Shown piece by piece: positions 44,019 to 51,885 of a DNA stretch of 64,000 nt. Both the position numbers and the translations under genes were made by a program. The stretch is taken from contig NZ_JADBEF010000001.1 of NCBI RefSeq assembly GCF_014873535.1, positions 6,138,001-6,202,000 of the forward strand, given 5' to 3'. This DNA comes from Nonomuraea africana (GTDB taxonomy: Bacteria; Actinomycetota; Actinomycetes; Streptosporangiales; Streptosporangiaceae). Below the pieces are notes generated by a model, which worked only from the letters and a program-made list of their open reading frames with translations, ran no database searches and was not told where the DNA came from. Each line of letters starts with the position of its first letter. Positions within the stretch are counted from its first letter, which is position 1.

Positions 44019-45452
44019 TCACCAAACGGCGATGTTGACCTTGCCGTCGCTGGTGAGCACCACGCGCTCCCCGACCAGCTCCCTCTCCATGGCGTCGGCC
44101 ATCAGCTCCTCCCGCAGCACCCACGCGTGGGCGCGCCCACCCTCGGGCAGGTCGACCACGAGCAGGCCCTTCGAGGGCGAGCCGTCGCGCTCGTGCGCGA
44201 TCGTGTATCCGGCCACCGTGGCCTGCCCCGCGCACGAGGAGACGATCGGCACGGGCTCGGCGGTGTGGACGGGCACGCCGTCGCCGAGCGTGCCGCCCGG
44301 CTCGCTGGACCACACGGCGTAGGTGTGCTTGGTCAGGTGCATGCCCACCCCGGTGACCAGGCCGTGCCCGCCGTCCCTCAGCAGCCCCGCCATGGTCGCC
44401 GTCGAGTGCAGCACGTAGGCGCTGGCCGGGCCGCCCGCGTACGGCAGGCCGCCGGTGACGGTGAGCCCGCGCCGGTCCAGCGGGTCCAGGCCCAGCTCCG
44501 CGCAGGCCATCCGGACGGCGACGGCGAAGCAGCTGTAGATGTCCATGGCCGCCATGTCGTCGAGGCCGAGCCCCGCGCGCTCGAACGCCGCCGCGGCCGC
44601 CGCGCCGAGCGCCGCGGACGCGCCGAGCGAGGGCCTGGCCGCCACCTCCCACGTGTCCTCGGCGTAGGCCCAGCCGCGCAGGTAGATCCGCTGGTCGAGG
44701 GGGATCCCGAGCCGGTCGGCGAGCCCACTGGCGACCAGCACCAGCGCCGCCGCCTGGTCCACCTCCATGACCGCGACCGTCTTCTTCGTGTAGGGCCAGC
44801 CGACGAAGCGGTTGCCGGGCCCCGGCGTCACGAGCTCCTCCGGCGCGTGCGCCGTGCGGTGCCAGGCGTGCGGGTTCACCGCGGCGACCTCGGTGAAGGG
44901 GGCGAACAGCTCCCCGCGAGAGGTTCGCTCCTTCGCGATCCCGAGCCGCAGAGCGGTCTCCATGATCGCGTACGTGTGCACGGGCAGGAAGAGCTCGTGG
45001 GCCAGCGCGGCGGGGTCGGGATCGCGCTCCCAGCCGTAGGGCGGTTTGGGGTCGGCCGGGTGGCTCCACGCCACGCGCTCACCCGCCCTGCGACAGGCCC
45101 GCCTGGTGGCCAGCGCCTCGGCGCCCACGACCAGCGCCGCTTCCATCTCCCCCGCCGCGATCCGGCCGGCCGCCGCGCCGATCAGCTGCTGCGGCGCCGT
45201 CCCGCCGACCCTGGAGTAGGCGCGGTGGCGGGGAGCGGCGTCCAGGCGCTCCGCCAGCCGTCCGACCGGGTCGTCGTACTGCCAGGAGTCGGTGTAGACG
45301 ATCTGGACGGAGTCGAGCCGCGTGGCGGGCAGCCGCGCCTCGGACAGCGCCTGTCTCGCCACCGTCTCCCACAGGATCAGCGGCTCGGGACCCGGCTGGT
45401 CGCGGACGGTGAGCTGAGCGGCTCCGACGAGGCAGGGGGTGCGTGGATCCAT
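44019..45452 (-). CDS. thiolase-fold protein (acetyl-CoA acetyltransferase family), catalytic Cys absent
   Basis: 477 residues of thiolase fold with a C-terminal OB-like region. Where thiolases have the nucleophile (C-G-S-G), this protein reads V-G-G-T-A followed by PQQLIGAAAGRIAAGE, so the Cys is missing. The segment GVGMHLTKHTYAVWSSEPG and the final GLLVVDLPEGGRAHAW match mycobacterial acetyl-CoA acetyltransferase-like proteins, for which the true reaction (lipid transfer, retro-aldol or scaffold) is unclear. A CYAGAR-N4-GTTC site lies 13 bp upstream. Confidence 0.82.
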   Translation of the reverse strand: MDPRTPCLVGAAQLTVRDQPGPEPLILWETVARQALSEARLPATRLDSVQIVYTDSWQYDDPVGRLAERLDAAPRHRAYSRVGGTAPQQLIGAAAGRIAAGEMEAALVVGAEALATRRACRRAGERVAWSHPADPKPPYGWERDPDPAALAHELFLPVHTYAIMETALRLGIAKERTSRGELFAPFTEVAAVNPHAWHRTAHAPEELVTPGPGNRFVGWPYTKKTVAVMEVDQAAALVLVASGLADRLGIPLDQRIYLRGWAYAEDTWEVAARPSLGASAALGAAAAAAFERAGLGLDDMAAMDIYSCFAVAVRMACAELGLDPLDRRGLTVTGGLPYAGGPASAYVLHSTATMAGLLRDGGHGLVTGVGMHLTKHTYAVWSSEPGGTLGDGVPVHTAEPVPIVSSCAGQATVAGYTIAHERDGSPSKGLLVVDLPEGGRAHAWVLREELMADAMERELVGERVVLTSDGKVNIAVW

Positions 45453-45465
45453 GACGCCGATATAA

Positions 45466-45479
45466 CCAGAGCAATGTTC
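45466..45479 (-). promoter_or_regulatory. putative shared operator before thiolase-like gene
   Basis: CCAGAGCAATGTTC, the weakest of four sites of the form CYAGAR-N4-GTTC found close to start codons at 8469, 29071, 31386 and 45452. Confidence 0.35.
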
Positions 45480-45577
45480 GGTATGTAAAGAGAGAGACCG
45501 CCGTTAATAGTGGTGCGGTCGTTGCTTCTTTCCCGCCTCCACCTGCGCCAATACCTTTCTTGAATACATGCGAATTG

Positions 45578-45591
45578 GTTATTTCAATAAC
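45578..45591. promoter_or_regulatory. AT-rich palindrome upstream of first protease paralogue
   Basis: GTTATTTCAATAAC, a 14-bp near-perfect palindrome (GTTATT-TC-AATAAC) in the 276-bp spacer between the thiolase-like and protease genes. Its AT content stands out from the surroundings. Candidate operator. Confidence 0.35.
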
Positions 45592-45728
45592 GGAATGGAA
45601 CCGGGCCAGACTTTTTCGCGTCGTTTCCTGGTTTCCGCCTCGGGCCATTCAGTAGCGTCCTCAACGTTTTCCTGGCCCACCGGGGCACCGTTCCCCGCTC
45701 TGGGCCGCCGAGAACCGGAAGGAGCACT

Positions 45729-46847
45729 ATGTTTTCCCGAGCAAGGCGCCTCACGGTCGGCGTCGCGGCCTTCGGAATGGCCGCGGGTCTGATCAGCGCC
45801 ACCGCGGCCCAGGCCGCGGCCCCCGGCGACGTCGTCTCGAAGAACGCGGAAACCTCAGCAGCCGACGCCATCGCGTTCTGGACGCCGGACAAGATCCGCG
45901 CGGCCACGGACATCAACGACGACCTGGCCATGGACGTCAAGGGCGCCAAGGGCAGCGCCTCCGCCCCCGACGGCCCGCCCGGATCGGTCCCGCCGATCGG
46001 CGCGGAGAAGGCCAAGGCCACCAAGACCAAGCAGGTCAACCTGCCCAACACGGTCGGCCGCATCTTCTTCACGCTGCCCGGCGCCAACCAGAACGACAAG
46101 AAGAGCTGGAAGTACTGCTCAGGCACCTCGGTGCAGGGCAAGTACCGCAACGTGGTCGCCACGTCCGCCCACTGCGTCTACGACGTCAAGCACAACGTCT
46201 TCTACGACAACTGGGTCTTCATCCCGTCGTACTGGGACGGCAAGAACAAGTGGGACGGCAAGGCCCCCTACGGCATATACGCCGCCAAGACCTTCAACGC
46301 CCACGACGACTTCGTGGTCAAGGAGGACTACGACTACGACTACGCCTTCGTCAACGTCTACAACGGCACCAAGCCGGTGTGGGAGAAGGACGACAAGGGC
46401 AACTGGCACGCCAAGAAGAAGAACGTCGGCAGGCTCGGCGACAACGTGGGCGGTCAGGGCTTCACCTGGAACCGCAGCACCAAGGCCACCGTGTTCTCCT
46501 TCGGCTACCCGGCCGGTGAGCACCCCGACGGCGACAAGCCGTACACCGGCAAGACCATGAAGTGGTGCTACGGCACGACGGCCGCCATGCCGCCCGCGCC
46601 GAAGTTCCGCATCGAGGAGCACGTCGGCTTCAGGTGCTCCTTCACCGCGGGCGCCAGCGGTGGACCGTTCCTGTACAACTACAAGAACTCCACCCGCACC
46701 GGTTACCTGATCGGCGTCAACAGCGTCGCGTGGGACACCGACGGCAACGACCGCTACGACCGCATCTCCTCGCCGTACTTCAACGGCGACACCTACAAGG
46801 TCTACAAGGTGGCCGCCAACCGCTGGAGCGGCAACCAGCCCTCCTGA
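45729..46847 (+). CDS. secreted trypsin-like serine protease, paralogue 1 (intact triad)
   Basis: 372 residues. A signal peptide (ARRLTVGVAAFGMAAGLISA) ends near Ala-Gln-Ala-Ala at about 30, then a propeptide of ~80 residues. The trypsin-like/V8-like domain has His148 (VVATSAHCVYD), Asp204 (DYDYAFVNVY) and Ser310 (TAGASGGPF), all present. Cysteines at about 130, 149, 280 and 303 suggest two disulfides. GGAAGGAG precedes the ATG. It is the first of six related genes in the last 18 kb; the closest in activity is the 50501 gene. Confidence 0.88.
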   Translation: MFSRARRLTVGVAAFGMAAGLISATAAQAAAPGDVVSKNAETSAADAIAFWTPDKIRAATDINDDLAMDVKGAKGSASAPDGPPGSVPPIGAEKAKATKTKQVNLPNTVGRIFFTLPGANQNDKKSWKYCSGTSVQGKYRNVVATSAHCVYDVKHNVFYDNWVFIPSYWDGKNKWDGKAPYGIYAAKTFNAHDDFVVKEDYDYDYAFVNVYNGTKPVWEKDDKGNWHAKKKNVGRLGDNVGGQGFTWNRSTKATVFSFGYPAGEHPDGDKPYTGKTMKWCYGTTAAMPPAPKFRIEEHVGFRCSFTAGASGGPFLYNYKNSTRTGYLIGVNSVAWDTDGNDRYDRISSPYFNGDTYKVYKVAANRWSGNQPS

Positions 46848-46866
46848 TCCGACGGCCCGCTCTGGA

Positions 46867-46892
46867 GACCCCGGTCCGCTAGGACCGGGGTC
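46867..46892. terminator. bidirectional terminator
   Basis: GACCCCGGTCC / GGACCGGGGTC, an 11-bp stem with a 4-base loop, followed by TTCCCCTTTCC. It lies between convergent genes and includes the stop codon of the sigma gene. Confidence 0.75.
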
Positions 46893-48042
46893 TTCCCCTT
46901 TCCTCCAGATACCGCCGCTCCGGCAGGCTGCTCGTCAGCTCCGCCGCCCTGAGGTAGGCCGCGCGAGCCTCCTCCTGCCGCCCCGCCATCTCCAGCAGAT
47001 GGGCCCGTACGGCATGCAGCCGATGATGACCCGCCAGCTCGGCCTCGAGGGTGTCGAGCAGCGCGAGCCCTTCCAGCGGACCGTGCACCATCGCCACGGC
47101 CACGGCCTGGTTCAGCGTCACCATCGGCCCCGGTGCGACCCGCGCCAGCAGCTCGTAGAGCGCCAGGATCTGCGGCCAGTCGGTCTCGCCCTCCTCCGAG
47201 TGCACCGCCGCGATCGCCGCCTGGAGCTGGTAGGCGCCGAGCGGCCCCGTCGACAGCGCCCCCGACACCAGCTCCACGCCCTCGGCGATGAGGTCCTTGT
47301 CCCACAGGCTCCGGTCCTGCTCGGTCAGCGGCACCAGCGCCCCGTCCGGTCCCGTGCGCGCCGTACGGCGGGCGTCGGTCAGCAGCATGAGCGCCAGCAG
47401 CCCGGCCACCTCGCCGTCGTCGGGCAGCAGCCTGCGCACCGTCCTGGTCAGCCTGATCGCCTCGCCGGTCAGATCGGCGCGGTGCAGGTCGGGCCCCGAG
47501 GTTGCGGTGTAGCCCTCGTTGAAGATCAGGTAGAGCACGTGCAGCACCACGTCGAGCCGGTTGGGCGTCAGCTCGAAGGTGCCGCCCGCCTTCTTGATCG
47601 TCGCCTTGGCCCTGCTGATGCGCTGCGCCATCGTCGACTCGGGCACCAGGAACGCTCCCGCGATCTCCGCGGTGGTCAGCCCGCCGACCGCGCGCAGCGT
47701 CAGCGCGATCTGGGAGGCGGGCGTCAGCGCGGGATGGCAGCACAGGAACAGCAGCGTCAGCGTGTCGTCCTGGTCGGGGACCTCAGGCGGCTCCTCCAGC
47801 GCGGTCACCGCCTCCCTGCGGCGCCGCGCCTCTTCGCTGCGGATCTCGTCGATCATCCGGCGGGCGGCGACCGTGACCAGCCAGCCCTTGGGGTTGTCCG
47901 GCACGCCCTCCTTCGGCCACTGCGTCGCCGCCGCGAGCAGCGCCTCCTGCACCGCGTCCTCACACGCGTCGAACTGCCCGTACCGCCTGACGAGCGCACC
48001 CAGCACCTGGGGAGCGAGCTCCCTCAGCAGTTCCTCGCTCAT
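46879..48042 (-). CDS. ECF sigma factor with C-terminal helical domain (ECF42/DUF6596 type)
   Basis: 387 residues. Region 2 (FDACEDAVQEALLAAATQWP, GWLVTVAARRMIDEIR), region 4 (LTLRAVGGLTTAEIAGAFLV, ESTMAQRISRAKATIKK), then ~200 residues of DUF6596/TPR-like helices (LYLIFNEGYTATSG, GPYQLQAAIAAVHS-like). ECF42 sigmas lack an anti-sigma; their C-terminal extension is needed for activity, and they are always next to a DGPF protein, as here. Its ATG overlaps the DGPF gene stop. Confidence 0.92.
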   Translation of the reverse strand: MSEELLRELAPQVLGALVRRYGQFDACEDAVQEALLAAATQWPKEGVPDNPKGWLVTVAARRMIDEIRSEEARRRREAVTALEEPPEVPDQDDTLTLLFLCCHPALTPASQIALTLRAVGGLTTAEIAGAFLVPESTMAQRISRAKATIKKAGGTFELTPNRLDVVLHVLYLIFNEGYTATSGPDLHRADLTGEAIRLTRTVRRLLPDDGEVAGLLALMLLTDARRTARTGPDGALVPLTEQDRSLWDKDLIAEGVELVSGALSTGPLGAYQLQAAIAAVHSEEGETDWPQILALYELLARVAPGPMVTLNQAVAVAMVHGPLEGLALLDTLEAELAGHHRLHAVRAHLLEMAGRQEEARAAYLRAAELTSSLPERRYLEERGRPRS

Positions 48043-48386
48043 TCCTGGACCAACGGGCGCAGCTCGAGCGCGCCGCCGTAACAGGCGTCGGGCCAGCGCT
48101 GGGCGATCTCCACGGCCCGCTCGGGCGTCGCGCAGTCGATGATGCAGTAGCCCGCGAGATACTCCTTCGACTCGAGGAACGGTCCGTCCGTCACCGCGGG
48201 CACGCCGTTGATCGCCCTGATCGTCCTCGACCCCGACGGATCGGCCAGCGCCTCGCCGCCCACCCACTCGCCGTTCGCGGTGAGCTCCGCGATCAGCTCG
48301 TCGACCTGGGCGGCCACCTTGTCGAAGTCCTTGGTGATGGCCTGCGACGCGGCGGCGTTCGTGTAGATCATCAACATGTATTTCAT
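48039..48386 (-). CDS. YciI-like DGPF-domain protein
   Basis: 115 residues with the family hallmark D-G-P-F (PAVTDGPFLESKEYLAGYCI) and a start KYMLMIYTNAA. A small ferredoxin-like dimeric fold. Partner of the ECF42 sigma downstream; ECF42 usually transcribes its DGPF gene. The two genes overlap by 4 bp (ATGA). Confidence 0.92.
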   Translation of the reverse strand: MKYMLMIYTNAAASQAITKDFDKVAAQVDELIAELTANGEWVGGEALADPSGSRTIRAINGVPAVTDGPFLESKEYLAGYCIIDCATPERAVEIAQRWPDACYGGALELRPLVQE

Positions 48387-48401
48387 GGATTCGACGCTAC
48401 A

Positions 48402-48428
48402 TGTCGATTCCTGGGCGCCGGTTCCGAC
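48402..48428 (+). promoter_or_regulatory. possible ECF42-type promoter for MFS gene
   Basis: TGTCGA (48402-48407) and CGAC (48425-48428) with a 17-bp spacer, ending 8 bp before the MFS GTG. ECF42 promoters are reported with a TGTCGA -35. The region is nearly palindromic (GTCG...CGAC), so it might act in both directions. Low-confidence reading. Confidence 0.25.
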
Positions 48429-48436
48429 TCGGGGGC

Positions 48437-49903
48437 GTGAACACGAAATGGATCGGCCTCGCCGTACTCGCCCTGCCCACCCTGCTCATCTCGATCGACG
48501 TCTTCGTCCTGCTGCTGGCGCTGCCCCAGCTGAGCGCGGAGCTCGGCGCGAGCAGCACGGAACAACTGTGGATCATGGACATCTACGGGTTCATGCTCGC
48601 CGGCTTCCTGATCACGATGGGCACGCTCGGTGACCGGATCGGTCGCAGGCGGCTGCTGCTCATCGGCGCCACGGCCTTCGGCCTTGCCTCCGTCCTGGCC
48701 GCCTTCTCCACCAGCCCCGCGCTGCTCATCGCGGCCCGCGCGCTGCTGGGCGTGGCGGGGGCGACGATCGCGCCCTCCACACTGGCGTTGATCAGCAACA
48801 TGTTCACCGACGCCAGGCAGCGCGCGACGGCGATCAGCGTCTGGCTGGTCTGCTTCATGTCGGGCGCGGCGGTCGGGCCGCTGGTCGGCGGCCTGCTGCT
48901 GGAGCACTTCTGGTGGGGATCGGTCTTCCTGCTCGGCGTGCCCGTCATGGTGCTGCTGCTCCTGCTCGGGCCCGCGCTCCTGCCCGAATACCGCGACCCG
49001 GCCGCGGGGCGGCTCGACCTGACCAGCGTCGCCCTCTCGCTCGCCGCGATCCTGCCGATCATCTACGGACTCAAGGAGCTGGCCAAGGACGGCTTGCGCG
49101 CGATGCCCGTCCTGGCCGTCGGCGCGGGACTCGCGTTCGGTCTCGCCTTCGTCCGCCGCCAGCGCCTCCTGCCCGACCCGCTGCTCGACCTGCGCCTGTT
49201 CGCCAGCCGCGCCTTCACCACCGCGCTGGGCGCGCTGATGTCGGGCACCCTGCTCATGGGCGCGCTCATGATGTTCATCACGCAGTACTTCCAGCTGGTC
49301 GCCGGGCTCTCGCCGTTCGTCGCGGGCCTGTGGATGCTGCCCGCCGTGGCCGCCTCGGGCGTGGCGTTCCTGCTCTCGCCGATCGTGGCGCGCGGGGTCC
49401 GTCCCGCCTACGCCATCGCGGGCGGCATGGCGATCTCCACTGTGGGCCTGCTGCTCATCTCGCAGGCCGATGGACCGGTCGCGGTGGCGGCCGGCTTCTC
49501 CCTCATCAACCTGGGCGCTGGACCCATGGTCGTGCTCGGCACCGACCTGGTCGTCGGCTCGGCCCCGCCGAACAAGGCAGGCTCGGCCGCCGCGCTGAAC
49601 GAGACCAGCGGCGAGTTCGGCTTCGCGCTCGGCATCGCCGTCCTCGGCAGCGTCGGCACCGCCGTCTACCGCGCCACCCTGCCGGCCGATGCGGGCGAGA
49701 CCGTCCGCGAGAGCCTGTCCGCCGCCGTCGCGGCCGGTCTCGATCCGGTACGGCTGGAGCCGGCGCGCGCGGCGTTCACCGCCGGGATGCACGCGGTGGC
49801 GGGGATCAGCGCGGTCCTGCTGATCGGCGTCGCCGTCCTGACCGCGATCCTGCTCAGGCGCGTCCGTCCCCTGCGGGAGGAGACGCCCGAGCAGGTGGCC
49901 TGA
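48437..49903 (+). CDS. MFS drug transporter (DHA2, 14-TM)
   Basis: 488 residues with about 14 hydrophobic segments. Motif A GTLGDRIGRRRLLLIG lies in the loop between segments 2 and 3, and motif C-like GAAVGPLVGGLLL follows. The SmvA/QacA-type DHA2 group exports lipophilic cations by proton antiport. GTG 48437 after GGGGG is preferred; an ATG at 48401 adds 12 non-conserved residues. It is divergent from the ECF42-DGPF pair and may be its target. Confidence 0.9.
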   Translation: MNTKWIGLAVLALPTLLISIDVFVLLLALPQLSAELGASSTEQLWIMDIYGFMLAGFLITMGTLGDRIGRRRLLLIGATAFGLASVLAAFSTSPALLIAARALLGVAGATIAPSTLALISNMFTDARQRATAISVWLVCFMSGAAVGPLVGGLLLEHFWWGSVFLLGVPVMVLLLLLGPALLPEYRDPAAGRLDLTSVALSLAAILPIIYGLKELAKDGLRAMPVLAVGAGLAFGLAFVRRQRLLPDPLLDLRLFASRAFTTALGALMSGTLLMGALMMFITQYFQLVAGLSPFVAGLWMLPAVAASGVAFLLSPIVARGVRPAYAIAGGMAISTVGLLLISQADGPVAVAAGFSLINLGAGPMVVLGTDLVVGSAPPNKAGSAAALNETSGEFGFALGIAVLGSVGTAVYRATLPADAGETVRESLSAAVAAGLDPVRLEPARAAFTAGMHAVAGISAVLLIGVAVLTAILLRRVRPLREETPEQVA

Positions 49904-49920
49904 GAGCGGCTTACGTCAGG

Positions 49921-50340
49921 TCAGAAGTCGTAGACGGGGCCGGTCGCGGCGCGCAGGGCGCAGCGGTTGCCGAAGGAGCGGAGGTACAGGGCCAGCCGCC
50001 TGTCCCACACCCCGGTGGCGGTGGCGGTGACGGGGTCGCTCTCCATGGTGCACGTGACGGTCCCGTCCGGCCGCAGCCTGCTCGGCGTCCCGCCGACCGC
50101 CTCGAGCGCGTCGCAGGCCTCCTGCGCCTTGGGGTGAGTCGAGCGGTGCACCTGGCCAGTGTCGCAGACGAGAACCACGTAGCGCCTGTCCACGCTGAGG
50201 AGCACCATCCGCTGCAGCCTGGCGTCACGCTTCGGCTCGGCGACGGTCTCGATTGCGGACATGGAAGGGGTCGTGGCGAGGGCCGGAGAGGCGGCGAAAG
50301 CCGTACTGCAAAGCACGGCAAGGCAAGCGAGTCTCTTCAT
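49921..50340 (-). CDS. SSI-family (subtilisin inhibitor-like) secreted protease inhibitor
   Basis: 139 residues. Signal peptide CLAVLCSTAFAASPALA, then a ~110-residue domain with the SSI pattern: VVLVCDTG, HPKAQEACDALEAVGG, the reactive loop VTCTMESDPVTATATGVW, and FGNRCAL before a terminal VYDF. The four mature cysteines pair as in Streptomyces subtilisin inhibitor. By alignment with the SSI loop (C-P-M-V-Y-D-P-V) the P1 residue is Met and P1' is Glu. It lies between two active-type protease paralogues (45729 and 50501), so it may control them or the subtilase. Confidence 0.8.
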   Translation of the reverse strand: MKRLACLAVLCSTAFAASPALATTPSMSAIETVAEPKRDARLQRMVLLSVDRRYVVLVCDTGQVHRSTHPKAQEACDALEAVGGTPSRLRPDGTVTCTMESDPVTATATGVWDRRLALYLRSFGNRCALRAATGPVYDF

Positions 50341-50500
50341 GATCGAATAGCCTCTCGCCGTTCTGATCTGCGACAACGAACGACACGCGGCATATAGAGT
50401 GCCTATTGGCTTTCTTGATCAGATAACGATCGCCTATCCAGGCTGCAAATACTCTGTCGATCTGGAAAAATCACCCGTTACGGCGCAAGGAAGGCAATTC

Positions 50501-51580
50501 ATGATCCCCCGCATGAGGCAACTCGCGATCGCCGCCAGCAGCGGCGTTCTGCTGATGCTGCCCATGATCACGGGGGTCTCGCACGCCGTCGCCGCCGCTC
50601 CCGACTACGTCTACGCCGAGCCGCTGGCCAAGTCCGAGGCCGAGATGCGGAAGGTCGCGGAGTACTGGAAGCCCGAGCGGCTCAAGGACGCCGACAGCTA
50701 CTCCCCCGCCACGCCCGGCACGAAGGTCTCCGTGCCGTCGTCCTCGCCGTCCTCCTCCGCGGGCTCGGTGATGACCAACGGCGTGTCCAGGACCACCGCC
50801 GCGCGCGACATCCAGCCGACCGCCCCCGTCAAGGGCGGCGCCGCCAAGACCATCGGCAAGGTCTTCTTCCAGCTCGGCGGCAAGGAGTACTGGTGCTCGG
50901 CCAGCGCCGTGGCCGCCAAGAACCGCAGCCTGGTGGCCACCGCGGGCCACTGCGCGTGGGATCCCCGCCTCGGCAAGAGCGCCAACTGGATCTTCGTCCC
51001 CAACCCCGGCAAGAACGGCGACGCGCCGTACGGCATCTACGTCGGCTCCACGCTGCACATGCACGAGGACTGGGCGGCCATCGGTGACTACGACTACGAC
51101 TACGCCTTCATCTCGGTGCACCACGGCTTCCGCTGGACGACCGAGGACGGCAAGGCGGTCATGAAGAACGTCGGCCGCCTGGAGGACAACGTCGGCGGCC
51201 AGGGCCTCACGGTCGGCAAGAAGACCGGCAACCAGGTCGACGCCTTCGGCTACCCGGCCGGCGTCCAGCCCGACGGCTCGCACCCCTTCGACGGCCGCAC
51301 GCTCAAGTCGTGCGGCGGCAAGACCAAGCGGACCGTCAACCCGACCCGCAGCCTTCAGTACGGCGTGCTGCTCTCCGGCTGCGACTTCAGCGCGGGGGCC
51401 AGCGGCGGCCCCTGGATGCTGGGCTACCGGTCCTCGACGGGGCTCGGCTTCCTCAACGGGATCAACAGCCTCACGTGGAACCTCGACGCGGCGGCGAAGT
51501 ACGACGCGGTGTCCTCGCCGTATTTCACGGCGACGACGTTCGAGGTCTACGATCAGGCCGCCAACGACGCCACCACCTGA
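50501..51580 (+). CDS. secreted trypsin-like serine protease, paralogue 2 (intact triad)
   Basis: 359 residues. Signal peptide (LAIAASSGVLLMLPMITGVS), a propeptide with a Ser/Pro-rich stretch, then the protease domain with His150 (LVATAGHCAWD), Asp200 (DYDYAFISVH) and Ser301 (SAGASGGPWM). ATG 50501 follows AAGGAAGG; an upstream frame is open to 50399 but unsupported. Shares the N-terminal PLAKSEAEMRKVAEYWKPER-type helix with other paralogues (an AFW/EYW motif). Closest active relative of the Asp-type copies downstream. Confidence 0.88.
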   Translation: MIPRMRQLAIAASSGVLLMLPMITGVSHAVAAAPDYVYAEPLAKSEAEMRKVAEYWKPERLKDADSYSPATPGTKVSVPSSSPSSSAGSVMTNGVSRTTAARDIQPTAPVKGGAAKTIGKVFFQLGGKEYWCSASAVAAKNRSLVATAGHCAWDPRLGKSANWIFVPNPGKNGDAPYGIYVGSTLHMHEDWAAIGDYDYDYAFISVHHGFRWTTEDGKAVMKNVGRLEDNVGGQGLTVGKKTGNQVDAFGYPAGVQPDGSHPFDGRTLKSCGGKTKRTVNPTRSLQYGVLLSGCDFSAGASGGPWMLGYRSSTGLGFLNGINSLTWNLDAAAKYDAVSSPYFTATTFEVYDQAANDATT

Positions 51581-51625
51581 TTCTCCCGTCGTTCTGACGC
51601 TGATCTGATCATGGTCGTTGCAAAA

Positions 51626-51641
51626 TGTGACTCAAGTCACA
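51626..51641. promoter_or_regulatory. CRP-type palindrome upstream of paralogue 3
   Basis: TGTGACTCAAGTCACA, a perfect TGTGA-N6-TCACA, the consensus of cAMP receptor protein/GlxR-type regulators. It lies in a 305-bp spacer, 245 bp before the TTG start and about 140 bp upstream of the proposed -35. The same element occurs before paralogues 4 and 5. A GCTGATCAGC palindrome also lies at 51685-51694. Confidence 0.6.
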
Positions 51642-51780
51642 TGAAACACTGACAACCATTTGATCACTCCCGCGTCACAGGCGTGCTGATCAGCGCAGAT
51701 CATCAGGGGTCCGCTGATCTCGGACAGGTCACAGCCTGAGCGCTTCGCCCGACTTGTCCCTTGACTCGATCGACAGGAAA

Positions 51781-51810
51781 TTCACATGACCAAACCCTCC
51801 CCTGTAGGTT
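51781..51810 (+). promoter_or_regulatory. promoter of paralogue 3
   Basis: TTCACA at 51781 and TAGGTT at 51805 with an 18-bp spacer. The following CCTGGCTGTCC... leader resembles those of paralogues 4 and 5. Confidence 0.45.
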
Positions 51811-51885
51811 CCTGGCTGTCCGTTTGCTGACTCTTGGGGCGCAAGAGGCGTCACGGTCAGCGCAAAGGAATCCAGGAGTTATACC

